Shown here in pieces: positions 42,912-51,385 of a stretch of 64,000 nucleotides of DNA (positions within the stretch are counted from its first letter, which is position 1; each line of letters opens with the position of its first letter). Under the pieces are notes generated by a model that made no database searches, was not told the origin of the DNA, and was given only the letters and a program-made list of their open reading frames with translations. The position numbers and the translations under genes were made by a program. The stretch is from JAWHTC01 sp032586155 (GTDB taxonomy: Bacteria; Pseudomonadota; Alphaproteobacteria; Rhodobacterales; Rhodobacteraceae): contig NZ_JAWHTC010000001.1 of NCBI RefSeq assembly GCF_032586155.1, positions 744,001-808,000 on the forward strand. Reading direction: 5' to 3'.

Positions 42912-44318
42912 TTAGCAGCTGTAGTACATGCCGAATTCGACGGGGTGCGGTGTGTGCTCGAAAAGCTCAACCTCTTCCATCTTCAGCGTGATGTAACCGT
43001 CGATCTGGTCTTTGGTGAACACGTCGCCAGCCAGCAGGAAGTCATGATCAGCAGCCAGGCTGTCCAGGGCTTCGCGAAGCGAACCACAGACGGTCGGGAT
43101 GTCGGCAAGCTCTTCGGCAGGCAGATCGTACAGGTTCTTATCCATCGCCTCACCCGGATCGATCTTGTTCTTGATACCGTCAAGACCGGCCATCAGGAGT
43201 GCAGCAAAGCACAGGTAGGGGTTTGCCGCGGGATCGGGGAAGCGAGCCTCGACGCGCTTGGCTTTGGGCGACTCGGTCCATGGGATCCGCACACAACCCG
43301 AACGGTTACGGGCCGAATAGGCGCGCAGCACGGGAGCTTCAAAGCCCGGGATCAGGCGTTTGTAGCTGTTGGTCGACGGGTTGGTGAAGGCGTTCAGCGT
43401 CTTGGCGTGCTTCAGGATGCCACCGATGAAATAGAGCGCTTCCTGGCTCAGGTCGGCGTATTTGTCACCGGCAAAGAGCGGCTTGCCGTCTTTCCAGATC
43501 GACATGTTGACGTGCATGCCGGTGCCGTTGTCGCCATAGATCGGCTTCGGCATGAAGGTGGCCGATTTGCCGTAGGCGGCGGCCACGTTGTGGATCACGT
43601 ATTTGTACTTCTGCAGCTCGTCGGCCTGTTTGGTCAGCGAATCGAAGATCAGGCCCAGCTCGTGCTGGCACGAGGCCACTTCGTGGTGGTGCTTGTCGAC
43701 CTTCATGCCCAGGCGCTTCATCGTTGACAGCATTTCCGAGCGGATGTCCTGCGCGTCGTCGATCGGGTTCACGGGGAAGTAGCCGCCCTTCATGCCCGGA
43801 CGGTGGCCCGAGTTGCCCATTTCATATTCGGTGTCGGTGTTCCACGAGCCGTCGATTGCATCAACTTCGTAGGAGACCTTGTTGATCTTGTTCTCGAAAC
43901 GGACGTCGTCGAACAGGAAGAATTCAGCTTCCGGGCCCATGTAGGCCGCGTCACCGATGCCAGACGACTTGAGGTAGGCCTCGGCCTTCTGGGCGGTGCC
44001 GCGCGGGTCGCGGTTGTAGTGTTCGCCGGTATCGGGCTCGACGATCGAGCAGTGCACGCAGAGCGTTTTCTCGGCATAGAACGGGTCGATATAGGCGCTG
44101 GCCGGATCGACGATCAGTTTCATGTCCGAGTTTTCGATGGATTTCCAGCCGGCGATCGAGGAGCCGTCGAACATGAAGCCCTCTTCGAGGAAGTCTTCGT
44201 CGACCAGGTCCACGTCCACGGTCACGTGCTGCAGCTTGCCGCGCACATCGGTGAAGCGGATATCGACGTAAGCGACATCTTCGTCTTTCATCAGCTTGAG
44301 AACGTCGTTGATGTTCAT
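42912..44318 (-). CDS. glnA: glutamine synthetase, type I
   Basis: ATP-dependent synthesis of glutamine from glutamate and ammonia; dodecameric, cytoplasmic. 468 residues, the standard length. Visible: FDGSSIAGWKSIENSDMKLI (about 49-68), MHVNMSIWKDGK (ATP/glutamate site), and the adenylylation Tyr at residue 397 in NLYDLPAEE. Adenylylation at Tyr397 would be carried out by GlnE encoded at 12.7 kb. Second gene of glnB-glnA, 54 bases after glnB, with its own strong terminator. Confidence 0.98.
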   Translation of the reverse strand: MNINDVLKLMKDEDVAYVDIRFTDVRGKLQHVTVDVDLVDEDFLEEGFMFDGSSIAGWKSIENSDMKLIVDPASAYIDPFYAEKTLCVHCSIVEPDTGEHYNRDPRGTAQKAEAYLKSSGIGDAAYMGPEAEFFLFDDVRFENKINKVSYEVDAIDGSWNTDTEYEMGNSGHRPGMKGGYFPVNPIDDAQDIRSEMLSTMKRLGMKVDKHHHEVASCQHELGLIFDSLTKQADELQKYKYVIHNVAAAYGKSATFMPKPIYGDNGTGMHVNMSIWKDGKPLFAGDKYADLSQEALYFIGGILKHAKTLNAFTNPSTNSYKRLIPGFEAPVLRAYSARNRSGCVRIPWTESPKAKRVEARFPDPAANPYLCFAALLMAGLDGIKNKIDPGEAMDKNLYDLPAEELADIPTVCGSLREALDSLAADHDFLLAGDVFTKDQIDGYITLKMEEVELFEHTPHPVEFGMYYSC

Positions 44319-44372
44319 TCCCTATTCCCTTTCGTTCCTTGGGGTATGTCTTTGAATGTCTGTCTTGGTGGC

Positions 44373-44711
44373 TTAGAGTGCTTCCGGGCCGCTCTCGCCG
44401 GTGCGGATGCGGATCGCCTGTTCGACCGGGCTGACAAAGATCTTGCCGTCGCCGATCTTGTCGGTCTTGGCCGCATCAATGATCGCCTCGATGGCGGCGT
44501 CGACCTGATCGGCTTCGAGCACGACTTCAAGTTTCACCTTGGGCAGGAAGTCGACCACGTATTCGGCGCCGCGGTAAAGCTCGGTGTGACCCTTCTGGCG
44601 GCCGAAGCCCTTGACCTCGATCACCGAGAGCCCCTGGACGCCGACGTCCTGCAACGCTTCCTTGACCTCGTCGAGCTTGAACGGCTTGATGATGGCTTCG
44701 ATCTTTTTCAT
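44373..44711 (-). CDS. glnB: nitrogen regulatory protein PII
   Basis: 112 residues from ATG 44711, preceded by GGAGGG; the frame to 44768 adds residues not found in PII. PII senses 2-oxoglutarate, ATP/ADP and, through uridylylation, glutamine. The T-loop Tyr51 is present in RGAEYVVDF, and the signature KIFVSPVEQAIRIRTGE at 90-106 is normal. Co-transcribed with glnA. Two dyads lie in the upstream intergenic region shared with the nnr gene (44820-44855). Confidence 0.97.
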   Translation of the reverse strand: MKKIEAIIKPFKLDEVKEALQDVGVQGLSVIEVKGFGRQKGHTELYRGAEYVVDFLPKVKLEVVLEADQVDAAIEAIIDAAKTDKIGDGKIFVSPVEQAIRIRTGESGPEAL

Positions 44712-44819
44712 GGGGCTCCCTCCGGCATATCCTTGGGCCGGGTTGGACCACTTCCCTTCGGGGGACACAATTGGATAGGGTTGGGGCAGGCGATGCTGCA
44801 GGCGCGAAATGTAGAGTTT

Positions 44820-44855
44820 GCCTAAATTTTAGGCATATTGCCCGCTGGGTGGGCA
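44820..44855. promoter_or_regulatory. two dyads in the glnB-nnr divergent promoter region
   Basis: GCCTAAA-T-TTTAGGC (44820-44834) is a perfect 7-bp-arm palindrome. TGCCC-N7-GGGCA (44839-44855) lies next to it. Both fall between glnB (minus) and nnr (plus), about 110 bases upstream of the glnB start. They could be sites for the nitrogen regulator or another factor; I do not claim which. Confidence 0.45.
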
Positions 44856-44879
44856 GAATTGAATCGACGAGGTGACATC

Positions 44880-46502
44880 ATGACCGAATTGCTGACCGCG
44901 GCGCAGATGCGGGCGATTGAAATGGCGGCCATCGAGTCGGGTGAGGTGACCGGGCTTGAGCTGATGGAACGCGCCGGGCAGGGCGTCGTAGAGGCGGTGT
45001 TCGAGGAATGGCCAGAACTGGCGAAGACCTCGCACCGGGCGGTGGTCCTGTGCGGACCGGGCAACAATGGTGGCGACGGGTTTGTCGTGGCGCGGTTGTT
45101 GAAAGAATGGGGCTGGGAGGTTGAGGTGTTTCTCTATGGGGATGCTTCGAGGCTGCCTCGGGACGCGCGAGTGAATTGTGAGCGGTGGTTGGAGATGGGG
45201 GAGGTGCGGCCAATTCGGGAAATGCTTGATGCTGCCGAAATAATGGATGTTTTCATCGACGCAGGGTTCGGGACTGGGTTGACCCGTCGCCTCCCTATCG
45301 AATTTGAGAAAGTCTTCTCTACACAGCTGTCGCAGTTGGCAAAGCGTCTCTTTTCACGGTCTGTTTCAGTTGACATGCCGTCTGGTGTCTGTTCGGACAG
45401 CGGTAAGGCAATAAACGATCTGTCATTGATGACAGACTTGCTTGTGACATTTCATCGTGCGAAATGCGGAACTTATTTGGGCATGCCTTATTCACCCAAA
45501 AAAATCTGTGCCGTAGACATCGGTTTAGAACCCTTTGCAGTGGATCCAGAAACTTCAGAGGAGGAAGGGGCCTTCTTTGCCGCAGAACTGGTGTCTCCTA
45601 AGTTGGGAACTGTGAGCGACTACCCTGTGAAGCTGCTAACAAGAGAAAACGCGGAATCACCGGAAGACCTCCCAAAATTCTATGCCGATCATAAATTTGA
45701 TTACGGTCATGCGCTGATCCTGTCGGGTAGCTGCGGAAAAACCGGCGCGGCACGTTTGGCGGCACGGGGTGCGCTCAGGATCGGGGCAGGGCTGGTGACG
45801 CTGGGGGTGCCGGGATCGGCGCAGATGGAGGTCGCGTCGCACGTCACATCGATCATGCTGAGGCGGGCCGGAACGCCCGACGAACTGACCGGGGTGCTGC
45901 AGGATGGGCGGCTCAATGCGGTCTGTATCGGGCCGGGGTTGGGGGTGGACAGGGCGCGCGCGTTGGTCGAGGTGACGGTGCGTGCAGGGCACACACCCTA
46001 CGTGGTGTTGGATGCCGACGCGCTGACGGCGTTTGAAGGCGAGCCGGAAGTATTGTTTTCGCTGTTGCACGAGGGCTGTGTGCTGACCCCGCATGGGGGC
46101 GAGTTCAGGCGCCTGTTTCCCGATATTGCCGAAAAGCTGGCTGCGCCAGCTACCAAGGGCCCGGCCTATTCCAAGGTGGATGCGACCCGCGAGGCGGCGG
46201 CGCGGGCAGGCTGCGTGGTGCTCTACAAGGGTCCGGATACAGTGATTGCGAGCCCTGATGGGCAATGCAGCATCAATTCTGCGCATTACGAGCGCGCGGT
46301 ACCATGGTTGGCGACGGCAGGGTCGGGCGATGTGCTGGCCGGTTTCATCACCGGGCTCTTGGCGCGGGGGTTCTCACCCATGCAGGCGGCGGAGACGGCA
46401 GCGTGGCTGCACGTGGAATGCGCGCTGAGTTTCGGCCCCGGGCTGATTGCCGAAGATATCCCCGAGGAACTGCCCAAGGTGTTTCGGGCGTTGGGGGTGT
46501 GA
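44880..46502 (+). CDS. nnr: bifunctional NAD(P)H-hydrate epimerase / ADP-dependent (S)-NAD(P)H-hydrate dehydratase
   Basis: 540 residues from ATG 44880 with GAGG upstream. It repairs hydrated NAD(P)H. The N-terminal epimerase (about 1-220) has AAQMRAIEMAAI, LCGPGNNGGDGFVVARLL and SVDMPSGVCSDSGK. The C-terminal dehydratase (about 250-540) has SCGKTGAARLAARGALRIGAG, VLDADALTAFEG, VLTPHGGEF and TAGSGDVLAGFITGLL, quoted in part. Odd: the middle (about 45200-45720) is clearly lower in G+C and uses different codons than both ends. A short repeat-like insert, VRAGHTPY, precedes VLDADAL. Confidence 0.94.
   Translation: MTELLTAAQMRAIEMAAIESGEVTGLELMERAGQGVVEAVFEEWPELAKTSHRAVVLCGPGNNGGDGFVVARLLKEWGWEVEVFLYGDASRLPRDARVNCERWLEMGEVRPIREMLDAAEIMDVFIDAGFGTGLTRRLPIEFEKVFSTQLSQLAKRLFSRSVSVDMPSGVCSDSGKAINDLSLMTDLLVTFHRAKCGTYLGMPYSPKKICAVDIGLEPFAVDPETSEEEGAFFAAELVSPKLGTVSDYPVKLLTRENAESPEDLPKFYADHKFDYGHALILSGSCGKTGAARLAARGALRIGAGLVTLGVPGSAQMEVASHVTSIMLRRAGTPDELTGVLQDGRLNAVCIGPGLGVDRARALVEVTVRAGHTPYVVLDADALTAFEGEPEVLFSLLHEGCVLTPHGGEFRRLFPDIAEKLAAPATKGPAYSKVDATREAAARAGCVVLYKGPDTVIASPDGQCSINSAHYERAVPWLATAGSGDVLAGFITGLLARGFSPMQAAETAAWLHVECALSFGPGLIAEDIPEELPKVFRALGV
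45977..46002 (+). repeat. REP-like sequence inside the nnr coding region
   Basis: GGTGCGTG and CACACACC followed by CTACG, the same pattern as the intergenic elements, lies in frame in nnr and encodes VRAGHTPY. It may be an element absorbed into the gene or a chance match. Confidence 0.4.
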
Positions 46503-46509
46503 AGCAGGT

Positions 46510-46527
46510 GGCGGGCTGAAGCCCGCC
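46510..46527. repeat. short perfect hairpin between convergent genes
   Basis: GGCGGGC-TGAA-GCCCGCC between the nnr stop and the Hint gene stop; a bidirectional terminator-like hairpin of a type scattered in many genomes. Confidence 0.6.
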
Positions 46528-46534
46528 CCAGGGA

Positions 46535-47023
46535 TTACGCGGCGTTTCGCAGAGGTTCCCGGGCCTCACAGGCCAGCTCCATGCCGTCGACATAGAGAAT
46601 ATGCAGCGCATCGAAATGCAGCTGGATCAAGGTCAGCGTTTGTCGCCCCGTTGAGCGGATGAATTCACCATCGGCCAGTTGGCCAATCGTCGTCAGCGCC
46701 TGATCACGCCCGAACATGGTTTGCGCACGGCAGTCGCGCACCAGCACCTGTTGATGCACGGGCAGAACCACGTCGCAATCCGGGCGGTCCGGACCCAGAG
46801 CGCCGGCCTCCACCGTCACGGTGTCGCAAACGATCTCGACGACCTTGATCCCTTGCAGGACGACCAGGCCGCTGTCGCGGCTGATGATCCGGTCGCCGGG
46901 CGAAAGGAATTCGGCCGGAAGGGCACCATCAAGGGTCAGGATCATGCTGCCGCGCGGATACCCCGGCACCATGTCCGCCACACAAGGCGGGGTCCGCGCA
47001 TGCCCCGAAGGAACTGGTTTCAT
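46535..47023 (-). CDS. stand-alone Hint-domain protein
   Basis: 162 residues from ATG 47023 (AGGACGCCC upstream). Hint-fold segments: ILTLDGALPAEFLSPGDRIISRDSG at the start of the domain and VVLPVHQQVLVRD with the block-type His, plus ELACEAREPLRNAA at the end. Hint domains mediate self-splicing (inteins, Hedgehog); many alphaproteobacterial versions are single-domain proteins of unknown role. A usual catalytic N-terminal Cys is not seen; the domain begins after RGSM. Function unknown. Confidence 0.8.
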   Translation of the reverse strand: MKPVPSGHARTPPCVADMVPGYPRGSMILTLDGALPAEFLSPGDRIISRDSGLVVLQGIKVVEIVCDTVTVEAGALGPDRPDCDVVLPVHQQVLVRDCRAQTMFGRDQALTTIGQLADGEFIRSTGRQTLTLIQLHFDALHILYVDGMELACEAREPLRNAA

Positions 47024-47147
47024 TGGGCGTCCTGCTCTGGTTGCCTTGGATGGTCTTTTTGGAAACGATAGCCAAACATTTCGTGAATGTCGTGAGCTTT
47101 TTCCACTCGCCATGGCGGGCGGGCTTTGCTATCACGCGCCTCGGAAC

Positions 47148-47232
47148 GCGGATGTGGCGGAATTGGTAGACGCACCAGATTTAGGTTCTGGCGCCGCGAG
47201 GCGTGGGGGTTCGAGTCCCTTCATCCGCACCA
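47148..47232 (+). tRNA. tRNA-Leu (anticodon UAG)
   Basis: Acceptor stem GCGGATG at 47148 pairs with CATCCGC at 47222-47228. The anticodon arm CCAGA-TTTAGGT-TCTGG gives anticodon UAG. There is a long variable arm typical of leucine tRNA, a T arm with GGTTCGAGTCC, and the CCA end is encoded (47230-47232). It reads CUA and other CUN codons. Confidence 0.96.
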
Positions 47233-47375
47233 CTTCCCAGCAGTTTATTCAGCTTTCACTCTAGCCGAGGGCACGGCGCCGTTAACCGTTTTGTTAAAAA
47301 GCAAGACAAATTCGCTTCAACATTGTGTATGTTTCTAGTGGGAAGGGGCGCCCACCAGCCGAGTGAGAGTTTGTC

Positions 47376-47666
47376 ATGAAAATCAACGCCGTCATCGTTT
47401 CCGCCGCTACCCTTTTCGGTCTGGTAGGGTCCGCTGCCGCAAAGACCACCATCAACGTCAGCTGCTATCGCGGCCCGTTGGAGGCGGTGATCTGGGATCG
47501 GGCAAACCCTAAATTCGTCGACTCACTGGTGTCGCAAGGCTACAGCAGCGCCACCGCCAGCGTATTGGCCGATAGCATTTGCCGGAATCCCGGGCTGGTG
47601 GCCAACCCGGACCGGATCGGGCCGGCCATACGTGCCATGATCGCAGCAACCCCGAAAGACGGTTGA
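47376..47666 (+). CDS. small secreted protein, function unknown
   Basis: 96 residues with a signal peptide (AVIVSAATLFGLVGSAAA, about 5-22) and a mature domain of about 74 residues. Two Cys (SCYRGPLEAVIWDRANP and DSICRNPGL) probably form a disulfide. The pattern is conserved in this bacterial family as I remember it, but no function is known. It begins 143 bases after the tRNA. Confidence 0.75.
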   Translation: MKINAVIVSAATLFGLVGSAAAKTTINVSCYRGPLEAVIWDRANPKFVDSLVSQGYSSATASVLADSICRNPGLVANPDRIGPAIRAMIAATPKDG

Positions 47667-47724
47667 TCACGGGGCAAGCCGGCGTTGCTCGCAGAGTTGT
47701 TGAAGTCCCGATTGCCTGCCGGTC

Positions 47725-48408
47725 TCAGCCGCAAAGTTTGTGGCGCGAGATCAGGCGGAATTTGCCGTCCGGGGCCTCGCCAAACAGGCAAAGCTCGTGG
47801 ATTATCAACGGCGCGGGGAGAAGCGGGCTGAGCTGAGAGCGCAGCGCAGCCATCACCAGGTCGGCCTGGGCCCGGGGCAGGCGGCCGGTGAGGGTTAAGT
47901 GAAAGCGGAAGTCTTCGAGAACGTAAGGGTAACCCCACCGTATCAAGTTGCCTTCCTGCGACGGCCTGAGGCCTTTGCCGCGGCGGCGCGAAAGCTCGGC
48001 CTCAGACGGCTGAGCACGATGGTGGTCGAGACCACGCAGGATCGCGGCCGCCAGATCGGAAAGCGCAGATGTGTCCCCCACGGGGGTCAGCGCCAGAAAG
48101 CCACCCAGGCGGGCCAGACCAAGACCAGCCAGTGTTACCGGTGCCAGTTCGCGACAAAGCGACTCGAGGTCGGATGCAAGTGTTTCCCTGTCCGACCCGG
48201 GGGACAGGGTAAAGGGTGGCCGGATCGTGGCGTGAAAGCCATATTTGCGCGGCGCGCGGGTAATCTCTTCGATGGGCAGGTCGGCCACATCGGGATGATC
48301 GCAGCGCTTTCCTGAAACGGCGTCCCAGCCTAGCCAGCGTGCCCCGAAATCGGCCAGCGCCCCGGGTTCGGGGGTGTAATAGACAGCGTAGCGCGTGAAA
48401 TCCATCAT
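47725..48408 (-). CDS. DUF1045 protein, 2H-phosphoesterase-like
   Basis: 227 residues. Two H-x-T motifs mark the 2H phosphoesterase fold: KYGFHATIRPPF (about 53-64) and EDFRFHLTLTG (about 165-175). DUF1045 members are annotated with phosphonate metabolism, but no phn gene is nearby. The reaction would be hydrolysis of a 2',3'-cyclic or phosphonate-type phosphodiester. Monocistronic, convergent with the small secreted gene. Confidence 0.84.
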   Translation of the reverse strand: MMDFTRYAVYYTPEPGALADFGARWLGWDAVSGKRCDHPDVADLPIEEITRAPRKYGFHATIRPPFTLSPGSDRETLASDLESLCRELAPVTLAGLGLARLGGFLALTPVGDTSALSDLAAAILRGLDHHRAQPSEAELSRRRGKGLRPSQEGNLIRWGYPYVLEDFRFHLTLTGRLPRAQADLVMAALRSQLSPLLPAPLIIHELCLFGEAPDGKFRLISRHKLCG

Positions 48409-48439
48409 TGAAGTGCTCTGCTGCCTTGTCCTGTCCGCC

Positions 48440-49606
48440 CTAGTCGTCGTGGAACAAGTCGCGGGTAAAGATCTTGTCGGTGACGTCGGAAATACCGTCG
48501 TCGATGCGATTGGCCACGATCAGATCTGCGTCGCGTTTAAAAGCATCGAGATCGCGATAAACCTTCGAGTTGAAAAAATGCTCTTCGGTCATCACCGGCT
48601 CATAAACGATTACCTCGATTCCCTTGGCCTTGATCCGCTTCATGATGCCCTGGATCGAGCTGTGCCGAAAATTGTCCGATCCGGTCTTCATCACCAGCCG
48701 GTAGATGCCGACAACCTTAGGGGCGGTGTTGACGATGCGCTCAGCGAGGAAATCCTTGCGCGTATTGTTGGCATTGACGATGGCGCCGATCAGGTTCTGC
48801 GGCACCTCGGAATAATTCGCCAGAAGCTGCTTGGTATCCTTGGGCAGGCAGTAGCCGCCGTAACCGAAAGAGGGATTGTTGTAGTGGCTGCCGATGCGCG
48901 GGTCGAGCCCGACCCCTTCGATGATCTGTCTGCTGTCCATGCCATAGCGCATGGCGTAGCTGTCGAGTTCGTTGAAATAGGCCACGCGCATGGCAAGGTA
49001 GGTATTCGAGAAAAGCTTGATCGCCTCGGCCTCGGAACTGTCGGTCAGCAGAACCGGGACGTCCTTGTCGGCTGCGCCTTCGACCAGCAGGTCGGCAAAT
49101 TGCTGGCCGCGCGGGCCCTGATCGCCGACGACGATGCGGCTTGGGTGCAGGTTGTCGTAAAGTGCATGGCCTTCGCGCAGGAATTCCGGCGAGAAGATGA
49201 TCCGGTCAGTGGCGTATTCGTCGCGCAGACCAGCGACGTAACCGACGGGAACGGTGGATTTGATCACCACGGTGCAATCGGGGTTGTTGATCAGCACCTT
49301 GCCCAGCACCGCCTCGATGCTGGACGTGTCGAAGAAGTTGGTCTTGGGATCATAGTTGGTGGGGGTTGCGATGATGACGATGTCGCTGCCGCGATAGGCG
49401 TCGGTTCCGCGAACGGTGGCAGTGAAGTTCAGATCGGGAAGGGCCAGGAACTGAGATAGTTCGGTGTCTTCCAGCGGGCATGCGCGGCGGTTGAGCATAT
49501 CGACCCGCGATTGGACCAGATCCACGCCGGTAACGTCGTGGTTCTGCGCCAGCAAGACGGCATTAGCGAGGCCGACATAGCCCAGCCCGGCAACTGCGAT
49601 TTTCAT
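48440..49606 (-). CDS. ugd: UDP-glucose 6-dehydrogenase
   Basis: NAD-dependent oxidation of UDP-glucose to UDP-glucuronate, a precursor for envelope polysaccharides. 388 residues, the compact bacterial form. Rossmann GLGYVGLANA (about 7-16), SPEFLREGHALYD, and the active-site Cys253 in GYGGYCLPKDT. No glycosyltransferase neighbours, so the pathway cannot be read from context. Confidence 0.96.
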   Translation of the reverse strand: MKIAVAGLGYVGLANAVLLAQNHDVTGVDLVQSRVDMLNRRACPLEDTELSQFLALPDLNFTATVRGTDAYRGSDIVIIATPTNYDPKTNFFDTSSIEAVLGKVLINNPDCTVVIKSTVPVGYVAGLRDEYATDRIIFSPEFLREGHALYDNLHPSRIVVGDQGPRGQQFADLLVEGAADKDVPVLLTDSSEAEAIKLFSNTYLAMRVAYFNELDSYAMRYGMDSRQIIEGVGLDPRIGSHYNNPSFGYGGYCLPKDTKQLLANYSEVPQNLIGAIVNANNTRKDFLAERIVNTAPKVVGIYRLVMKTGSDNFRHSSIQGIMKRIKAKGIEVIVYEPVMTEEHFFNSKVYRDLDAFKRDADLIVANRIDDGISDVTDKIFTRDLFHDD

Positions 49607-49726
49607 GGCGTCGTTCCTGTAGTTCTTTGTCTGTGCCCGTTTTTCTTTTGTTTGTTTTACCGGAGAATGGGGCGGAAAATAAGAGCAAGCTAAGGCGATT
49701 TCGGGAAATCGTGCTATTTGGCCGCT

Positions 49727-50536
49727 TCAGGTGGGGATCTGCTCAATCAGACGCTGCAAAAGACCGTGATAACCCGCGCCAAAGAGGCGCACGTGCACGA
49801 TGGCCGGCCAGAGCTGATAAATTGCCCGGCGCGTGACCCAGTCGCCGGTGGGTGTACCGTAATGCTCAAAGAAGGCCTGGCTGGGCCGACCGAAGAGAGA
49901 CAACATCGCGAGGTCAACTTCGCCATGGCCAAAGTAGCAGGCCGGGTCGATCAGGGCCGAGATGCGGGGGCCATCCACCATGACATTTCCGGACCAGAGA
50001 TCACCGTGCAGCAGACTGGCCGGCGGGTTGGAGGGTAGGTGATGGGGCAGGACGCGGGCGATGCGCTCAAGGTCGGGGCGGAACGCCGAGGGCAGTTGAG
50101 GAAGGTTTGCCAACAACCTGTTTTCGGACCAGAATTTCGGCCAGGTGTCGTGCTGTGTGTTGAGGATGGGTACAGGGCCGAAGGCGTAGTCCCGGTGCCA
50201 GCCATAGCGGGGCCCGGTGGTGGCATGCAGTATTGCGAGATGGGCGCCGAGATCGCCCCATGCGGGGGCGTTCAACCCGCCGGATTCAGGCAAATCTTCA
50301 AGGATGAGGGCGCTGTCGCTATGGGCAAGAACCTGTGGGGCCGGGGTGCCGCTGGCACGAATGGCGCGCAACATGGCGGCCTCGCTCGACGGGGCGGGAC
50401 CGGATTTGACCACGACGGTGGTGTTGTCGGCGAGGTGCAGGCGCAGGACTTCGCTAAGGTCGCCGCCATGCAGCGGCGTGATCCGTGTAACAGGTTGGCC
50501 CAGAAGGGTTTTGGCCTCTTGTGCCAGCTTGTGCAT
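49727..50536 (-). CDS. fructosamine kinase family protein
   Basis: 269 residues from ATG 50536, which lies one base from the aroQ stop, so they are probably co-transcribed. Kinase motifs: catalytic loop HGDLWSGNVMVDG (about 182-194) and LIDPACYFGHGEVDLAML as the metal site. Fructosamine-3-kinases phosphorylate ketoamines formed by glycation, tagging them for breakdown. Substrate here not proven. Confidence 0.88.
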   Translation of the reverse strand: MHKLAQEAKTLLGQPVTRITPLHGGDLSEVLRLHLADNTTVVVKSGPAPSSEAAMLRAIRASGTPAPQVLAHSDSALILEDLPESGGLNAPAWGDLGAHLAILHATTGPRYGWHRDYAFGPVPILNTQHDTWPKFWSENRLLANLPQLPSAFRPDLERIARVLPHHLPSNPPASLLHGDLWSGNVMVDGPRISALIDPACYFGHGEVDLAMLSLFGRPSQAFFEHYGTPTGDWVTRRAIYQLWPAIVHVRLFGAGYHGLLQRLIEQIPT

Positions 50537-50537
50537 G

Positions 50538-50975
50538 TTAGCCCAGCAGGCTGCCCATCCGGCGCATGGCGAGCGCGTAACCCTCGACGCCGAATCCGGC
50601 AATCACCCCGTCGGCGCGGTGGCTGACATAGGAGTGGTGGCGGAAGGCTTCTCGCTTGTGAACCTGGCTGATATGGACCTCAAGCACGGGGCCGTCAAAG
50701 GTATTGAGTGCATCCAGAACGGCGACCGAGGTGTGGGTCAGCGCAGCCGGGTTGATGATGATCCCGGCCGCGTTTTCACGCGCCTCGTGGACCCAGTCGA
50801 CGATCTGACCCTCGTGGTTGGACTGCTTGAGATCAACCGTCAGACCGAACTCTTTACCAACGCGGGCACAGGATTTCTCAACATCTTCAAGGGTTTCATG
50901 GCCGTATATCTCCGGCTCGCGCTTGCCCAGAAGGTTGAGATTGGGACCGTTCAGAATGGTGATCAGCTTGCTCAT
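50538..50975 (-). CDS. aroQ: 3-dehydroquinate dehydratase, type II
   Basis: 145 residues. Shikimate pathway step 3. Family signatures: LNGPNLNLLGKREPEIYG at the N-terminus, ALTHTSVAVLDAL (about 77-89) with the lid Arg region and VHISQVHKREAFRHHSYVS, quoted in part. Dodecameric enzyme. Precedes the fructosamine-kinase-like gene on the same strand. Confidence 0.97.
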   Translation of the reverse strand: MSKLITILNGPNLNLLGKREPEIYGHETLEDVEKSCARVGKEFGLTVDLKQSNHEGQIVDWVHEARENAAGIIINPAALTHTSVAVLDALNTFDGPVLEVHISQVHKREAFRHHSYVSHRADGVIAGFGVEGYALAMRRMGSLLG

Positions 50976-51040
50976 AACGCCTGTCCTTTTTTGGCTTTAT
51001 GCGGGCAAGGCGGGGGGGCTGGCAAGGTGGGCGCAAAAAG

Positions 51041-51080
51041 CAGGGGCCGGGCTGTGGCGCAAACGCCCGCCCGGCCCCTG
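51041..51080 (-). terminator. rho-independent terminator after the DUF1127-like gene
   Basis: CAGGGGCCGGGC (51041-51052) pairs perfectly with GCCCGGCCCCTG (51069-51080); on the minus strand it is followed by CTTTTTGC. It lies 30 bases after the stop of the 53-aa gene. Confidence 0.8.
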
Positions 51081-51110
51081 TTCGTGGTCCGCGGAGTGGT
51101 TGACTGTGGT

Positions 51111-51272
51111 TCAGCCGTTGGTCGAGAGGCCCGCGAAGGTGCGGTGCAGCATCTCGGCCTTGTTTAGACCGGAGCGGCGGAGCTGCGCGTCGGTCATGTC
51201 GCCGATGGCGACGTCGTTGAAATTGCGGGTGCCCGGCAAGAACCGGGCGGCGAATGCGCGAAAGCTGGTCAT
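51111..51272 (-). CDS. DUF1127-like small protein (53 aa)
   Basis: 53 residues from ATG 51272. The second half MTDAQLRRSGLNKAEMLHRTF shows the DUF1127 arrangement (short helix with conserved Arg, Gly and Arg). DUF1127 proteins bind RNA in Agrobacterium and Rhodobacter and tune phosphate, stress or small-RNA responses. AAGGA precedes the start. It has a strong terminator and lies alone between aroQ and the AhpD-like gene. Confidence 0.75.
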   Translation of the reverse strand: MTSFRAFAARFLPGTRNFNDVAIGDMTDAQLRRSGLNKAEMLHRTFAGLSTNG

Positions 51273-51385
51273 GATGCACGTTCCTTGGGCATGTGTTTGT
51301 TCTGTGGTTCACATAAGGCCGGTTCGTGCGCCTGAGAACCACCAAAGGCGGAAACCCCGTTATGCACGTGCAGCATGACGCACGG

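Noticed and set aside
47148..47232. tRNA-Leu as an attachment site of a genomic island
   Set aside because: No direct repeat of the tRNA 3' end and no integrase gene nearby; flanking genes look like core genes.
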